From Garcia nutans (lineage: Eukaryota > Streptophyta > Magnoliopsida > Malpighiales > Euphorbiaceae): a stretch of 64,000 nucleotides of DNA. The stretch lies in contig CANTUV010000003.1 of NCBI GenBank assembly GCA_947685225.1, positions 442,001 through 506,000 on the forward strand, in the 5' to 3' direction. The translations under genes and the position numbers were made by a program. Shown here piece by piece: positions 35,263-47,639 of the stretch; the stretch's first letter is position 1, and each line of letters begins with the position of its first letter. The notes under the pieces were generated by a model, which saw only the letters and a program-made list of their open reading frames with translations, ran no database searches and was not told the origin of the DNA.

Positions 35263-35299
35263 CTAATGTAAAGGGCAAATGTGAACCCCTACAATAAAG

Positions 35300-36868
35300 T
35301 GTATGTGATTACAATTCAAACAAAATTAGAATTATATAAATCGAAGTTTGGATGGGACCCAACAATCCCAAACAGGCCCAAAATGACCTTGAGAATCCTC
35401 GATTTTGGACTTGATGAAAAATCCCAAATTTTGCCTCTAAATGAAAGCCCGTATTATAAAAAATCTAAATTGACAAATCAAAGTTCAAATAAGCTACAAA
35501 AAAAAAAGTAACAGTGCATGTGGATCAATCATAAAATTAGGAGTTAACAAATTTAATTAAATTTTGGACCGCGCCATGGGCTGCACTTGGGTAGCAGGCC
35601 ACACCAGGTATAGTCACACCTCCCATATATGGCCCATCATACCATGCATAGACAGTCGCGACCTAACCATCCACGTTGCATGTAGACTAGTCGAGATGCA
35701 TATGGCTCAAAGGGTCTATTCGGCTTCTATATATAGCCTTCCCTTCTTATTTTGGGATCCAAATTTTTAACGTTGAAACTCTATCAAATTACATGTAGAC
35801 TTTAATTAAGATATTGAGTTTTCTTTTTGTTTGAATTAATTTCAATCAATTTCCCAAGCAAGTGGAGTTACTAAGCAGTAAAGCCCTATAACCTTTTGTC
35901 AAGAAGAAGTGACTGCCCAAGCTGTCATTTTCTTTCCTACATCTTTTTTCTTTCAGTAATTAAATAACTAAAATTGGTTAATTTAAGACCTTTGCAATCA
36001 ATTGCTTGAATTACTTATGGCTCTGATTCTTATTCAAATGGGATAAGTAGGCAAACTCAGAATATCACTCCGAGTGGTGAGCTCTCATTTAAATAACCTC
36101 AACCTACATTTTCCTTTTGTTTTAATTTTTTTCTTCTATTATTCATCAACTATTGCTTTTCTTTTATTGGGTTTTGGATAACTATTGCAAATTTTATGAG
36201 TTTTGCAATAGTTGTTATTATTGTTATTATTTGTTCACTTCTTCGATTAATTGATTAGGGATTTGCATTCGATGTAGAACCTATAAGGGCTAGAGTCAAA
36301 GCTCTCCTGAAAATCATTTTTTTTATGGAGTTGTAATCTTTATTTCTATTGCGTTATATTTTATAAATGTCATGATATTATGTTCGTGCATTGTTATTAT
36401 TTCATTCATAATTGATTTTAGCATTAACCATGAAAATCATTTTTTTTATCATCAAGAAGGTTAAAATAATCAAAGAGAGAGAAAAAAAATCATTTTTTTA
36501 AAATTGGTTTTAAAACTTAGCCCATCATCCATCATGATTATTTTCGAAATGGTTTCCTTTTAAGGTAAAATTAATTAATTTAATGGAGTCTATTAAATAA
36601 GTGTTTTACTTGATTTTTTTTCCCTTGGCAACTCTCCAATTTATGCTTTCAAAATTAAAGACATCATCCCTTTTCAATATAAAAAAGGTGAGTTTCTTTT
36701 AAAATAAGGAAATAAATCTTTTCAAAATAAAAGATAACCTCTAAACATGTGCTTCTCAAAACAGCTAAGAGACTGTATGTGGCGATGCAGTATGAGATTT
36801 AGTCCAAATAAGCATTTTGACTCCTTATTCCTAAGCGGGCCAGATCGGTGCTCAGATGAGGCCTCACA
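35300..36868 (+). mobile_element. Possible plus-strand Ogre/Tat-type 5' LTR (T)
   Basis: The right end GCCTCACA is followed by GT and a PBS-like TGGTGACTTCATTGAGGA, matching the A-family layout in the opposite direction. A TATA box CTATATATAGCC is at 35728-35739. If the LTR starts at TGTATGTGATT (35300), the TATA lies 428 bp in, as in A1. The start is a guess and the body has little clear homology to A1. Confidence 0.4.
35728..35739 (+). promoter_or_regulatory. TATA box of putative LTR T
   Basis: CTATATATAGCC is followed by a pyrimidine-rich stretch, a typical plant core promoter arrangement. It is supported only by its place in the putative LTR. Confidence 0.4.
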
Positions 36869-36870
36869 GT

Positions 36871-36888
36871 TGGTGACTTCATTGAGGA
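36871..36888 (+). promoter_or_regulatory. PBS-like site after putative LTR T
   Basis: TGGTGACTTCATTGAGGA agrees with the OG1 PBS at 14 of 18 positions and begins two bases after a CA terminus. Confidence 0.5.
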
Positions 36889-37599
36889 AACTTTAAAAAT
36901 TTTTAAAATAAAGTTTTGAAATGGGCTCTACTCAAATAAACCATTTTCTTTCTTTTTAATTCATTGATTTTATCCTTCAAATCATGCATAATTTTTCCTT
37001 ACCTTTCAGTTTTAGGAAACATTAAATAGTAAGTAGCATCCACTTGACAACCTTCATTAGGTATGTTGGGAGATAGCAAATGCATCCAACCCATAGTGAA
37101 TCCCTAATCATTTTGAGGTGTAATGAACATGCACGTATTGTTGGACCCATGTTCGATTCATTATCTATCATGTGGTTAGGTATATAGTTGTCCTAGTGTG
37201 ATGGGACCCTTTAGACCAAACCATCTTTTGCATGTAACTCTTAAGAGGTATGCACTATAGTCCTACACCATCCTCATAAAATGGTTTTTATCCATGCATC
37301 CATGCATACATTCCATTCATATCATTTCTATAAGAAATAATTCCCTTAAAACTCATTCCAATTTACATTATAGACTTGAAGCCACAAAATTAGCATAAAC
37401 CTAAGCCACATTGGCTTATCCCCTAAACATAAAATAGAAACCACATTGGTTTCCCTCATAAACCTAGGTCACATAAACTAAGCCAAATGAGCATTTTGGC
37501 TCTAAATTCTCGAGTGAGATGGATCAGTACTTGGGCAAGGCCTCACATGCCTATGTACTCTATACCTCACATAAATACGGGAAATTAGGCCCAAGAGGT
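36889..37599. other. Noncoding stretch, leader-like, with a partial LTR-end copy
   Basis: No gene. The segment 37475-37552 resembles 36808-36868 ('ccaaatnagcattttg' through 'ggcctcaca'), so a second, diverged copy of the T LTR end or a duplicated fragment is present. Confidence 0.45.
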
Positions 37600-38535
37600 A
37601 AAAAAAAATTATCTTTGAGAGATATTTTGACATATCCAAATGATATGTCTTTATAGTTGAGTAAGATAGTGGGAGTAAAGATGAAAGACATAGACAAGGC
37701 AATATATATTCTCGGAGTAAAGATTTTGAGAGATCACTCAAGGAAATTATTGTCTCTTTCCCAAAAGGCATACATTAAGAAAGTACTTGAGCGATTCAAT
37801 ATGCATGACTGTAAACCTACAAATTCCCCTATTGCAAAAGGCGAAATCTTGAGTTGAAGGCTATATCTAAAAACTTCAAAGAAATGGAACGTATGAAAAA
37901 TGTCCATTATGCAAGTGCTGTTGGGAGACTATTGTATGGAATGATGTGTACTAGGTCTAATATTTGCTTTGTCATTAGGATGGTAAGCAGATTTTAATCC
38001 TATCCAAGTCAGGCAAGTTGCCAAGTAGTTAAGAGAATTTTAAGGTACCTAAAAGGCACTCTCTATGAAAATGGAAGTTTGAGTTCGAAAGGCTACATAT
38101 ATGCTAATTGGGAGGGAGACATCGATGAAAAAAAAAATCTACCTCAGGAATTATTTTCTTAAATAATAAAGGTGCTATCTCATGGAGTAGCAAGAAACAT
38201 TGTTGCATAGCATCATCAACTATGGAAGCTGAATTTGTAACATTTTTAGCTGTAGTACAAGAGGGTATTTGGCTTAAAATGGTCATAATGGTATTAATGA
38301 GTCGACCATGATATAATGTGACTGTCAAGCAGCAATCGCCTATACAAAAGACCCAAAGTTCCATTGCAAGACCAAACATATAGAAACCAAATATAATTTT
38401 TGTCAAAGACATGGTTACACGAAAAGAAGTTGATATGAAATACATCTTTACACATGATATGGTTGCTAATCCTTTCATAAAACCTATACCTAGAGACATT
38501 TTTGTCAAACACAAGTCTTTAGGATTACATTGACG
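37600..38535 (+). pseudogene. Ty1/copia pol 3' end: RT end and RNase H
   Basis: The open part (37657-37857) has AIYILGVKILRDHSRKLLSL, then SQKAYIKKVLERFNMHDCKP and a PIAKG motif. Downstream in shifting frames follow STMEAEF-like residues (38220-38235), CQAAIAYTKDPKFHCKTKHIE (38310 onward) and KPIPRDIF-like residues near 38480. These are the closing RT and RNase H motifs of Ty1/copia pol. Many stops and shifts are present. The 5' two thirds of the element are missing, cut at about 37600. Confidence 0.85.
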
Positions 38536-39165
38536 TTGATGTGTTTATTTTGATATTCCCAAGCTTTATTCACTTGTTATTTATTAATGCCAACACATGA
38601 TGTTTGTTTTATTTTTACATTGATTATTTAAATGTTTTTTATTACATTTATTGAGCATGTCAGATATGATGTAATTGACCTTCTTACTGGGTCAATTACC
38701 TTTATTGATCTATGCCACAAATAAAGATGAGGCTATTTCGAACAATATTTTTTAGGTGATAATGAGTTTGTGTTTGAAGCAAGATGGGCATGTTATTTAT
38801 TGAGACTCACATGGCTGGTTTATTATGACTATGCCTAATTTTGTCTATATCGCCATACATGAGTTCTAAAATAATCTGGGTAGATGCATAAACTCAAGGG
38901 CAAACATAGAGTGTGTCTGACCTATCATTTTTATAGTATTTTCTTTTTGAGACATGCACTCCATGGGAAGGAAAGAACACTATGGCATGTGACTCATACC
39001 ACATGTGCATTTTCTCGACCAAGAAGAGGGGAACAAAAGAATAAGATCTCTATTTTATCAAAGTGAAACCCTTAGAGAACTTAGGTTCTCAGCATTATTA
39101 CCCTAATGACTTTTGGTTGTTTTTCAAGATTTTATCAAATGTTTGCTATCTTAGGGTGTTACTAG
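38536..39165 (+). mobile_element. Copia 3' untranslated region
   Basis: This noncoding sequence lies between the copia pol end and the duplicated tail. It has no gene of its own; a 60-codon open frame at 38884 has no recognisable content. Confidence 0.5.
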
Positions 39166-40327
39166 AGGATTATATATGATTCAATCTAATGGGACATTTC
39201 TAGAAAAGTGATTCTGGTTATTATTAAGGGAACTGATCTAAAAAAAGATTACTGGATCGTCACTATCTTTTTTTATATCCATAAGTCGACTAATTATGTT
39301 TTTAAGCTCACATAATTGTGAGCGCAAATTGTCCTTAGATCTTATAAGGATGGTGGAAATGTGATAAGTAGTCGAGGGTAAATCATACTATATTTACTCT
39401 AAAGTAGTTTCAACAAATGAGATTCTATACATCCCTAACATGTATATAGCTCAAAACTCTTATAGTATGTCAATCGCACGGTAGATTAATCTAGTAGGAG
39501 CTGCCTTGAACCATGACATCTTTTAAGCATGCGTTACATCATATTCGACTGGGAGATGTTGATTTTGGACTGGGCCTGCCCATGGTAAGTGGATAGACCC
39601 ATGAATCCAATATAATTATAAATATTATTTAAGTTTAATATTTATTATTATTAATATTATTAATATAATATTAAAATAATATTTAATTAGGGGAGGATAA
39701 ATAACCTTGGATAATTAGGATAATATAAGGAGTTTGAGTTTTAATTAGGATTATGTATGATTCGATCTAATGGGACATTTCTAGAAAAGTGAGTCTGGTT
39801 ATTATCAAGGGAACTTATCTAAAAAAAAAGATTACTGGATTGTCACTATCTTTTTTTATATCCATAGGTCGACTAATTATGTTTCTAAGCTCACATAATT
39901 GTGAGTGAAAATTGTCCTTAGATCTTATGAGGACGGTGGAAATGTGATAAGTAGTCGAGGGTAAATCATACTATATTTACTCTAAAGTAGTTTCAACAAA
40001 TGAGATGATATACATCCCTAACATGTATATAGCTTAAAAATCTTATAGTGTGTCGATCACATGGTAGATTAATCTAGTAGGAGCTGCCTTGAACCATGAC
40101 CTCTTTTAAGCATGCGTTACATCATATTCGACTGGGAGATGTTGATTTTGGATCGGGCCTGCCCATGGTAAGTGGATAGACCCATGGATTATTATAAATA
40201 TTATTTAAGTTTAATATTTATTATTGTTAATGTTATTAAGATAATATTAAAACAATATTTAATTGGGGGAGGATAAATAACCTTGGATAATTAGGATAAT
40301 ATAAGGAGTTTGATTTTAGTAAATCTT
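39166..40327 (+). repeat. 581-bp direct tandem duplication at the copia 3' end
   Basis: Unit 1 (39166-39746) and unit 2 (39747-40327) are about 95% alike by eye and lie head to tail with offset 581 bp. Each contains the end of the copia internal region, the PPT ctgggaga and the first 190 bp of the LTR. The duplication therefore happened inside the element after or during insertion. Confidence 0.9.
39557..39746 (+). mobile_element. Copia LTR start in duplicated unit 1 (partial)
   Basis: TGTTGATTTTGG follows the purine tract gggaga and is identical in context to the LTR at 40140. It is cut after 190 bp at the duplication joint. Confidence 0.8.
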
Positions 40328-40597
40328 TTAGAAGAAGAATATTATCACTATAAATACATAAGTATTCTTCAGCTTTCCCAAGTTTTTTTTGGCTAAGTTT
40401 TCTCTCCCATAACTCCATACACTAAAAGAGTGAGATTGAGAGGTTAATGCTTGATTCTAATACTTTGGAATGCGAGAACATTTCCTCTTTGGTGATTGTT
40501 CTTCAAGACTAGTGGTATAAGCACAAGGTGAATTATTCGTGGGCATCATTAGTGGTAAGATCTGAATCTCTACGTGCATGCATTTACATTTCCAACA
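40140..40597 (+). mobile_element. Copia 3' LTR (458 bp)
   Basis: It runs from TGTTGATTTTGG after the PPT gggaga to ACATTTCCAACA, with TG...CA ends and a length normal for copia LTRs. A TATA-like 'ctataaatac' lies at 40350-40359. The 5' LTR is absent. Confidence 0.8.
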
Positions 40598-41240
40598 AAT
40601 TCATTGACTTTTTTTTAAGATTTTTCTGTTGTTATTTAATTTTTATTTTTGATTTTTAATTTTAATTTAATTTCAACTCTTAATTATAAAACCCCCTTAT
40701 TTAATTTTCATTTTAAGTTTTATTTGGGTTTTCAAAAGAAATTTAATTAAGTAGTCAATTTCTCATAGATTCGACTCTATTCACCACTATTATAATTTAT
40801 TTTACTATAGAATAATAATTTAATTTTGGCCGCTTTAACACCCCTCATTAAGCATCATGTCTACAAATCATGTTTGGGAACTAACAACTTAAGAACATGT
40901 GGAAAACATGTTTTTGTTTGTTTTTGAATTTAATTCCAAATCATGACTTCATAGTTTTCATTTTAATTCGTACTACCTTATGGATATTTTACATAAATAA
41001 AAAACATTTAATCAATTTTTTAACTTGTAGAGTGTAAATTTCTTTTTTACTACTATGGACTCTTTTAAATTTTAATTTATCATTTTGCTTTTCACTAAAA
41101 GTAATATGCAAAAAATTAAATAGTATATATAGAAAATTGTAAAATTAAAAATAAAAAGTGAAGTTGACGTTAAATGAGGAGAGCCAAATTCATTGTCTTG
41201 TTTAAATTTAAAGAATAAATATGAATATATTGCAATAAAG
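40598..41240. other. Noncoding AT-rich stretch
   Basis: No gene, RNA or mobile-element feature recognised. Confidence 0.5.
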
Positions 41241-41256
41241 TTTTATTTTCTAGTTT

Positions 41257-42125
41257 TTTTAGCAATAAAGATAATATCATTGAAGGGAGAAGAGATTACA
41301 AGAAGCCTTCTTCCAATAAGGCTCAAAACACAGAAGTATGTCAATGTTTACAAAAAATAACAAATTCTCTATGCAAAGAATAACAACCTCCTTATAGAGC
41401 CATGGTCTTAAATGAACAATTACAAGGCCTGCAAAGAGAACCAAAGCTAACGAGACCCTTGAGGGGTTTTTAAGCAACAACAAAGAAGATAAATAAAGCC
41501 ATAAGCAATCCTCAAACCAAAGGTCTTGTTCTTCCTCAGAAAAAAAAAAGTGAATGAGGGGATATAACCTCCCCTGCTAGGACTCCTTAAGAAAAAATTC
41601 AGATATGTCAATACAAATGAGCTAAAAATAGGTGATAGAAATAAACACCACCAGTGCGTCTTCCTCTGAAAAAGACCTAGGAAGGCACCCAAGGAGGAAC
41701 TTTGCTAATCAAAGCCAAAGAACAATAAAACTAATAGAAGAAGATTGGATAACTTTTAAGGAACTTGAAAAATCTTGAAGCGCAAAAACATCTTAAAGGC
41801 AATCAGCCATCCTCTGCCAGATAGATGCCATGAGCTGAGAGATCCACTAAGAATAGAAAACAACTTGGATATCAAAACATGAGAAGCATATAAAGCCACA
41901 GTGAAGGTGGAAGGCCAAAATAACCAAAAGGAAAATACAAGATTTAACAAATCTGTAGCCAAAAACACCAAGAAGTAAGCTAGAATCACGCCAAAACTAA
42001 TACAAAGAGAGAATCTCCTAGACATCGAAAACCCTAAATATGAAACTACTGCTAAGAAAGAAATGAACATCACAAAGAGAAAAAAACCCTCAAAGAGAAA
42101 AAAAAATCCATTATATGTCGCAATT
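41257..42125 (-). mobile_element. Non-LTR retroposon (LINE-like fragment or processed transcript), 869 bp
   Basis: A perfect 16-bp direct repeat TTTTATTTTCTAGTTT flanks it (41241-41256 and 42126-42141). On the minus strand its 3' end is TTATTGCT plus a short A run, then the target copy. Long exact TSDs plus a 3' A tail are hallmarks of LINE-machinery insertion. The minus strand has three moderately long hydrophobic open frames (42073-41756, 41692-41447, 41483-41277), but I recognise no RT, endonuclease or host domain. It could be a deleted LINE or a retro-copied noncoding transcript. Confidence 0.75.
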
Positions 42126-43313
42126 TTTTATTTTCTAGTTTAAGGCATATAAAAATCTCATTGTAGATACTCTTACAATGTATGTAGTAACTTATGCATA
42201 TACTCTTGGATAACTAGTATGTGATTAGCCTTCGTACACTCAACCAGGGTTTCCTACAATATTTATGATACGATAACCGATTCAATTTTAGTGGCCACCT
42301 TATTATTAAATATTAAAAAAATAACATAGCCTCCAATTTTTTTTAAGTAAAGATAAAGTAATATTTTGGTTTTAGTTTTGATTATGAGATGAACTCCAAG
42401 GACTCCTAGCTCAGGTTCGGGTTTGCTTCAACTGGCTCTCCTACTTGCAGTACAAGAAAATGGGCTAGGCTCCAATTAGGGGACTCTAATGCCTAAGCTA
42501 GTACTCGAATCGCCTGCATATAAGCAAGCTAAGAAAATTGAAAAAAAGATCTTTTCCCTATGGGATCTACCCATATTTATAGTTGAGGGCTAGGAGACAA
42601 TGTCTAAATGTTTTAGCTGATTTTTAGGGTGTGTCAGTGTCATATGATGCTGGTGTCAAGAAGTTGTCTCTTAGACATTAAGAGCTTGATCGTGTCTTAA
42701 ATGTTTGATACTAAGGGATAAGTACCCTTGATGGTGTGGGAAACTTAAAAAGATAAAAATAATGATAATGATAGTTATCAAATTTTAGTCAGTTATCTTC
42801 TGATAGTTTTCTAAGGTCCTATTCTCCTATCAATAAAAGAAAATTGGAGCCCCTTTTTATAGTATCTTTTCCATCAATAAAATCAATCAAAAACTATGCA
42901 TTAAAGTTCAATAAAGGAGAAGAAGTGATTATGAAATTAAAAGTTATAATCAAAGGAGTTAACCAAAATTTATCATGGTTGCATGCTCTTTGAACAGTAG
43001 CTCAATTATTTCTTTGTTTTTCTTAAGATGTTTTTGGTTTAATTAAATTGGGCATTATGTTATTTTTCCTATTAAAATCTCACGTAGGACCCAATGAAGA
43101 GCTTAAATAACTTAAATATTTTTATTTTTTTTATTTATCAGAATCTCTTCTAAGATTGAAAAAGATCGATAACGATGGAGTATCAGATTAATCTTTTACT
43201 TCAAATCATAAACAAAATAGGAATTAGAATCACATTTCAATACATAAGTTTTGAGAATTAATTAAATGATATCCAAAATATAAAAAAGACCAAAATCATA
43301 AATCCTTAATTCT

Positions 43314-43372
43314 CGTCGGTATTTGAATTCCAATATTAGTACTAATTAGACGTCAGCTCTTTACCACTGGAA
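43314..43372 (-). repeat. Possible tRNA-derived SINE remnant
   Basis: The minus strand has CCAGTGGTAAAGAGCTGACG (A-box-like TGGTAAAGAGC) and, about 35 bases on, GGAATTCAAATACC (degenerate B box). This spacing fits a tRNA head. No TSD was found. Low certainty. Confidence 0.3.
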
Positions 43373-43869
43373 TGAAAACTACACAAACTACCAACATAGT
43401 GCCATCTTCTAAATTGAACTAACTAGAAGCAACAAGGGCTATAGCTTGGGTGGGTTTGTAAGTTTGAAAGCTAGGAAGAAAAGAGAAGAAGCACCCTATT
43501 CTTGATATTGGATTAAACTTTATATTAAAAGATTATAATTGTTTTACTATTAATTAGTAATGCTACGTATAATAAACAAAAATGACAGTTAAATAAACCT
43601 TAAAAAGTTTTTTTATCAGTAGCCCTTTAAAAGGGGGGGTTTTAATATTTGATTTTAACAAAAATTTTACATATAATTTAATAAAAAAATTATATTAAAT
43701 TACATGTATGAAAATTTAACCAAAAATTATGTGTACTTTCACATAAATTTAATGCTTTGAAATTCCATTTTCTTTTGAAAGTTGAATATCAACTTTAAAG
43801 TTTAAATGATTAACTTTCCACTTTCCAGCACAAATGTTTAATTAATTAATTGAAAAATAATCTAATTAG

Positions 43870-43899
43870 TATATATATATATACAGAGAGAGAGAGAGA
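43870..43899. repeat. (TA)7(GA)8 compound microsatellite
   Basis: A clean run of alternating TA followed by GA dinucleotides. Confidence 0.9.
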
Positions 43900-44339
43900 A
43901 TTACACCATATACTGTATTTTGATTTGAATTTTTAATTTTTACTATTGTAATTTTTTTTTCAATTTTAAACTTTTTTTTTAATTTAAACATTATTTATAG
44001 TTTATTTTTTCAAAAATATGATATTTTTTAAGCATAGTTTTTTCTTCATGTTTAGCATCTTCTCCAACAAACTCTTTAGCATGTCCACATGCTCTGTTTT
44101 AGAACTAGTTTGCCTTGAGTAATTCTCCTTTGATTTTGAGCAGCCCCTAGGAAAAGAGTAGATGATGAAAATGATTTATAGAGAAGCATTAGCACTCAAT
44201 CCTTGAGTTTTTCCTCTTCATCTCCATCTTCCTCTTTTTTTTTCCAATTTTTTTTACCTTTTTTTCTCCTTTCTTCATCTCAAGTTTGTTTTTTTTTCTA
44301 GCTAATTGTTTCTATAAAAAAGAGGTCTTTAGTAAAAAG

Positions 44340-47071
44340 TGTAACACCTCTTGATAACCCTATTAAGAACTATCAAAAGATGTCACACTTTTTAAAGATT
44401 CTTTCATAAAGTTTTAAATAAATACTAAAGCTAGAGTCAATAAAAATTTCGACATAGTTTCCCTATAATTTTGACACTGCCAAATCTTCTCCAATCAAAA
44501 CACAACCTATAAAAGAAAACACTATCAATATTTTTCACATTCAATCTCAACTATAATTTTAACAACCCTCCAACAATCATCCATAATCTATTTCAAAAAT
44601 CTATGCTTTTACTAATATATTTTCATATTACACATATTCCATGTATATCATAATATATTATAAAGTCATACTTTAATTAAATTTATAAAATATACGTCAC
44701 ACAACAAATTATATAAAATCTCTAACTACCCATAATTATACAGCTGTCATTTAAAATGTAATTTTTACTATGTGAACCGAACAAAATATATTATACATAG
44801 ATCTTCATATAACACCTTCTCTGATGCAGTTGATTTGAAGCTCTAAAATCTCTCTTCTGGACCTAATATGCCCATTTGATCTGTGGGTCAGAAACAAATC
44901 TAACACGTTAAGCAATTGCTTAGTGGTGCTTGCACATTCATAATTTACCAAGAATTATAATATAAAAGAATAACTATCAGAAATTCTATATAAAGTAAAA
45001 TGTGATCATTTTTTTAAATTATCAAATAAGAATTATCACTTTAAAATATCTGTAAGACATGTGAATAAACTTTTTAAAAAATATAGTTAATTTATTGTAG
45101 CATAAATAAATTCAATGTTCATTAAAATTAATATTAATTATTCACTTTGAAGAATTTATTTATTATGGTAAGTTTCATTTATTGTGCCCTCACATACTGA
45201 ATTTTAAATTTTAGACTCGAATAGCTGGTACAATAATGGCAATTTAAATTCCTGATAAAATATTAATCAGTACAGCCAGTGGCCTAGCAACGACATAAAT
45301 GCCTAATATCAGGAATGACATATATAGTGCCTGGTAAAATATCAGTCAGTACGGCCAGTGGCCTAGTAACGACACAAATGCCTAGTATCAATAATGACAC
45401 ATATAGTGCTTAGTAACAGTATAGATGTCCACCATCTGGCTAACCTTTTAATTCGATTCTAGATTTAATATCATTATGGTTTGGGCAACTGAATTCTTTC
45501 TTATTTTTGTAGCAAAATTGTTTTACCATTATAATGTCACTTTATTGAAAACAATAATAATTCTTTAAAAAGAATACACTTTCTTTCTTTAGTGTAAATT
45601 TGTCTTCACTTTAATTATTCATATAAAGAAACATTCTTAATTTGAATTCAATCAAATTGTATTTAAATCATTTTCACCAAGCAAACTATAAACAATTGTT
45701 TTAATTTGAAAATCTTACATTTTTTTCTCAAAACCCTAACCTTGCATAATCTTGAATTTAAAACTTTAAAATTACAAGAATTTCTTCAAACTTAGTTTTT
45801 GTTTAAAAACAACATAAATATACTTATTCTTAATCAATTTTGAATTTAAAATTAGTTTCTTCAAGAATTAGTTTTATACTAATCTCAAAACCTTAAATTC
45901 AACATAACCTTAAATTTTTAAATTCAAAAATTATTTTAAGCTTAGTTTTTCTTTAAAAACCACATAAATACACTTTTTCTAAATCAAATATGAATTCATA
46001 ATCATTTGTTTCATAACTAGTTCCATTCTTACTTCTAAACCCTAAATTGACCATAACCTTAATTTAACACTTTCATGATTCAAAATTTTTTCTAGCCATA
46101 ATTTTAGATTAACAACTTTATAAATACACTTGTTTCTATCCATTTATGAATTTATAATCAATTATTTCATTAACTAGTTCAAAATCAATTCTAAACCCTA
46201 AACTTGCCATGATTTTAAGCCAAAAATTATACATATACACTTATAATTATTCAAACATGGATTCTAATCAATTTCCTCTTCATATAGTTCCATATTCTAA
46301 CTTTCTCTCTCGATAAATTCAATTAAAAAAATTCATCACAAAAATTTAATTATAGTAAATCAGCTCAAATAATTCATAAAAATCGAAAGAAAATAAAATA
46401 GTGCAACTTATTAAAAAAATGCACAAACCTCCTTTCAAAGTAGCTTTTTCTCTCTCTTCCTCAATTTTTCTTCAATATTTGGTGACGATGTTAGTGTTTC
46501 TAAACTAATCTAATGAATTCTTCTAACAAAGTTGAGCTATATGCGAATTTTCCTTAATTTTTCACTTAGGTTTAATGGAAGAAGGAGGTAGAAATGAAAT
46601 TTGGCTACGGTGGAAGGACAAAGTTGGTTTGGGGATGAAAGAAAGAAGAAGAAGAAGTTCATTTATATATATTTATATAGAAATAGGGTTTTGATCAAGT
46701 AAGGTGTGCTTACCATAACTTTGGTGCACCTACTTTCTTTTTTTTTTTCTAAATTTGACTTTTATTTTTGTAAAATCATAAAAATAATTTTTTAGTTAAT
46801 TTAAAGCTTCATTATTCATATTTCACATTATTATTCCAACAAAATCCAATTATATAGTCAAAAGAGCTTTTCTATAAAGTTTTACTATTTAAAGAAACTT
46901 TTTTAGAAATACTAATTAAGTCCATATCTAGATTTAACTTTAAACTTTTTAAGGCTTAACTAACCTGTATTTTTTATTCTATTTCAAATATTCAGGTCAT
47001 TTTTATCACTATACACAATCTAATGTCTATGTATTTCAGACAATTGCTGCTTGAAAATTTCATACATTACA
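44340..47071 (-). mobile_element. Solo LTR of family C (2.73 kb)
   Basis: The plus strand runs from TGTAACACCTC to TACATTACA, so the minus-strand ends are TGTAATGTATG...GGTGTTACA. Perfect TSDs AAAAG flank it (44335-44339 and 47072-47076). It is homologous to the C LTR at 50797-52920, as seen in the 'gcttagtggtgctt' block (44920) and the 'aagaaagaagaagaagaag' block (46640). No internal sequence remains, hence a solo LTR. It is older than C judging by divergence. It gives the full extent of the family's LTR. Confidence 0.9.
45250..45450. repeat. Tandem repeat within solo LTR C
   Basis: Two to three units of about 75 bp with 'cagtggcctag', 'aacgaca' and 'aaatgccta' cores occur here. The C element has a related but diverged block near 51530-51600. 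Confidence 0.7.
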
Positions 47072-47076
47072 AAAAG

Positions 47077-47605
47077 AATGAAGCAAATACAAATTTCAAT
47101 AATATTAAAAACATAAACAATGTAAAATAGTTGCAAATTAAACAAAATGCCACAAGATAGCTTGCACTTTATAAATTTGCCATGGAAAAATGTTGAATCA
47201 AAATTCTATAGAGTAGGCATTATATGATGACTATCACAAAAATAATAAGTGGCCAAAAAAGCAATTGATCATCATCATCATAAAGTTAATGTCTCAAATT
47301 TCTAGTTGGAAAAGATCTCCTATAGAGAATTTCTATTAGGTTTTTGACTTGATAATTAAGTTTTAATTCTCTATAAATAAACAAGTGAAGTTGTACTATA
47401 TAATGTTTTTATTTGAAATTACCATTGAGCGTTTTGTTTTTCTTTTTATATATTCAGTTTGTTTGGAAAGTTTTATTTTTTTTGTTTATAGTTGATTTTT
47501 TTATTTTTTTAATTGAATCATTGCAGATTTTTGTTGTTCTTTAAATATTATGCACACTACATGTTCGATAAAATATTTCAAAGAAATACAATTACATATA
47601 TGTCA
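47077..47605. other. Noncoding stretch
   Basis: No feature recognised between the solo LTR and the CACTA-type terminus. Confidence 0.5.
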
Positions 47606-47639
47606 CACTATAAAAAATAGGGGATTTAGCGATGGTTAT

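Larger units (their letters stand above)
42142..44334. other. Noncoding stretch
   Basis: No gene seen. A segment at 42380-42740 has the look of another old repeat but without recognisable ends. A (TA)n(GA)n microsatellite is at 43870-43899, and a tRNA-like remnant at 43314-43372. Confidence 0.5.

Noticed and set aside
35293..35293. cccctaca at 35283-35293 as outer end of the OG1 LTR
   Set aside because: It would make the LTR 3.4 kb against about 2.2 kb in A1 and A2. The TATA-to-end distance also fits an end near 33909 better.
41277..42073. Three hydrophobic minus-strand open frames as a membrane-protein gene
   Set aside because: They lie in different frames inside a retroposon, have no recognisable family and no intron or promoter signals; T-rich sequence explains the hydrophobic residues.
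42380..42740. Possible MITE or Helitron
   Set aside because: No inverted ends, TSD or terminal motif could be found.
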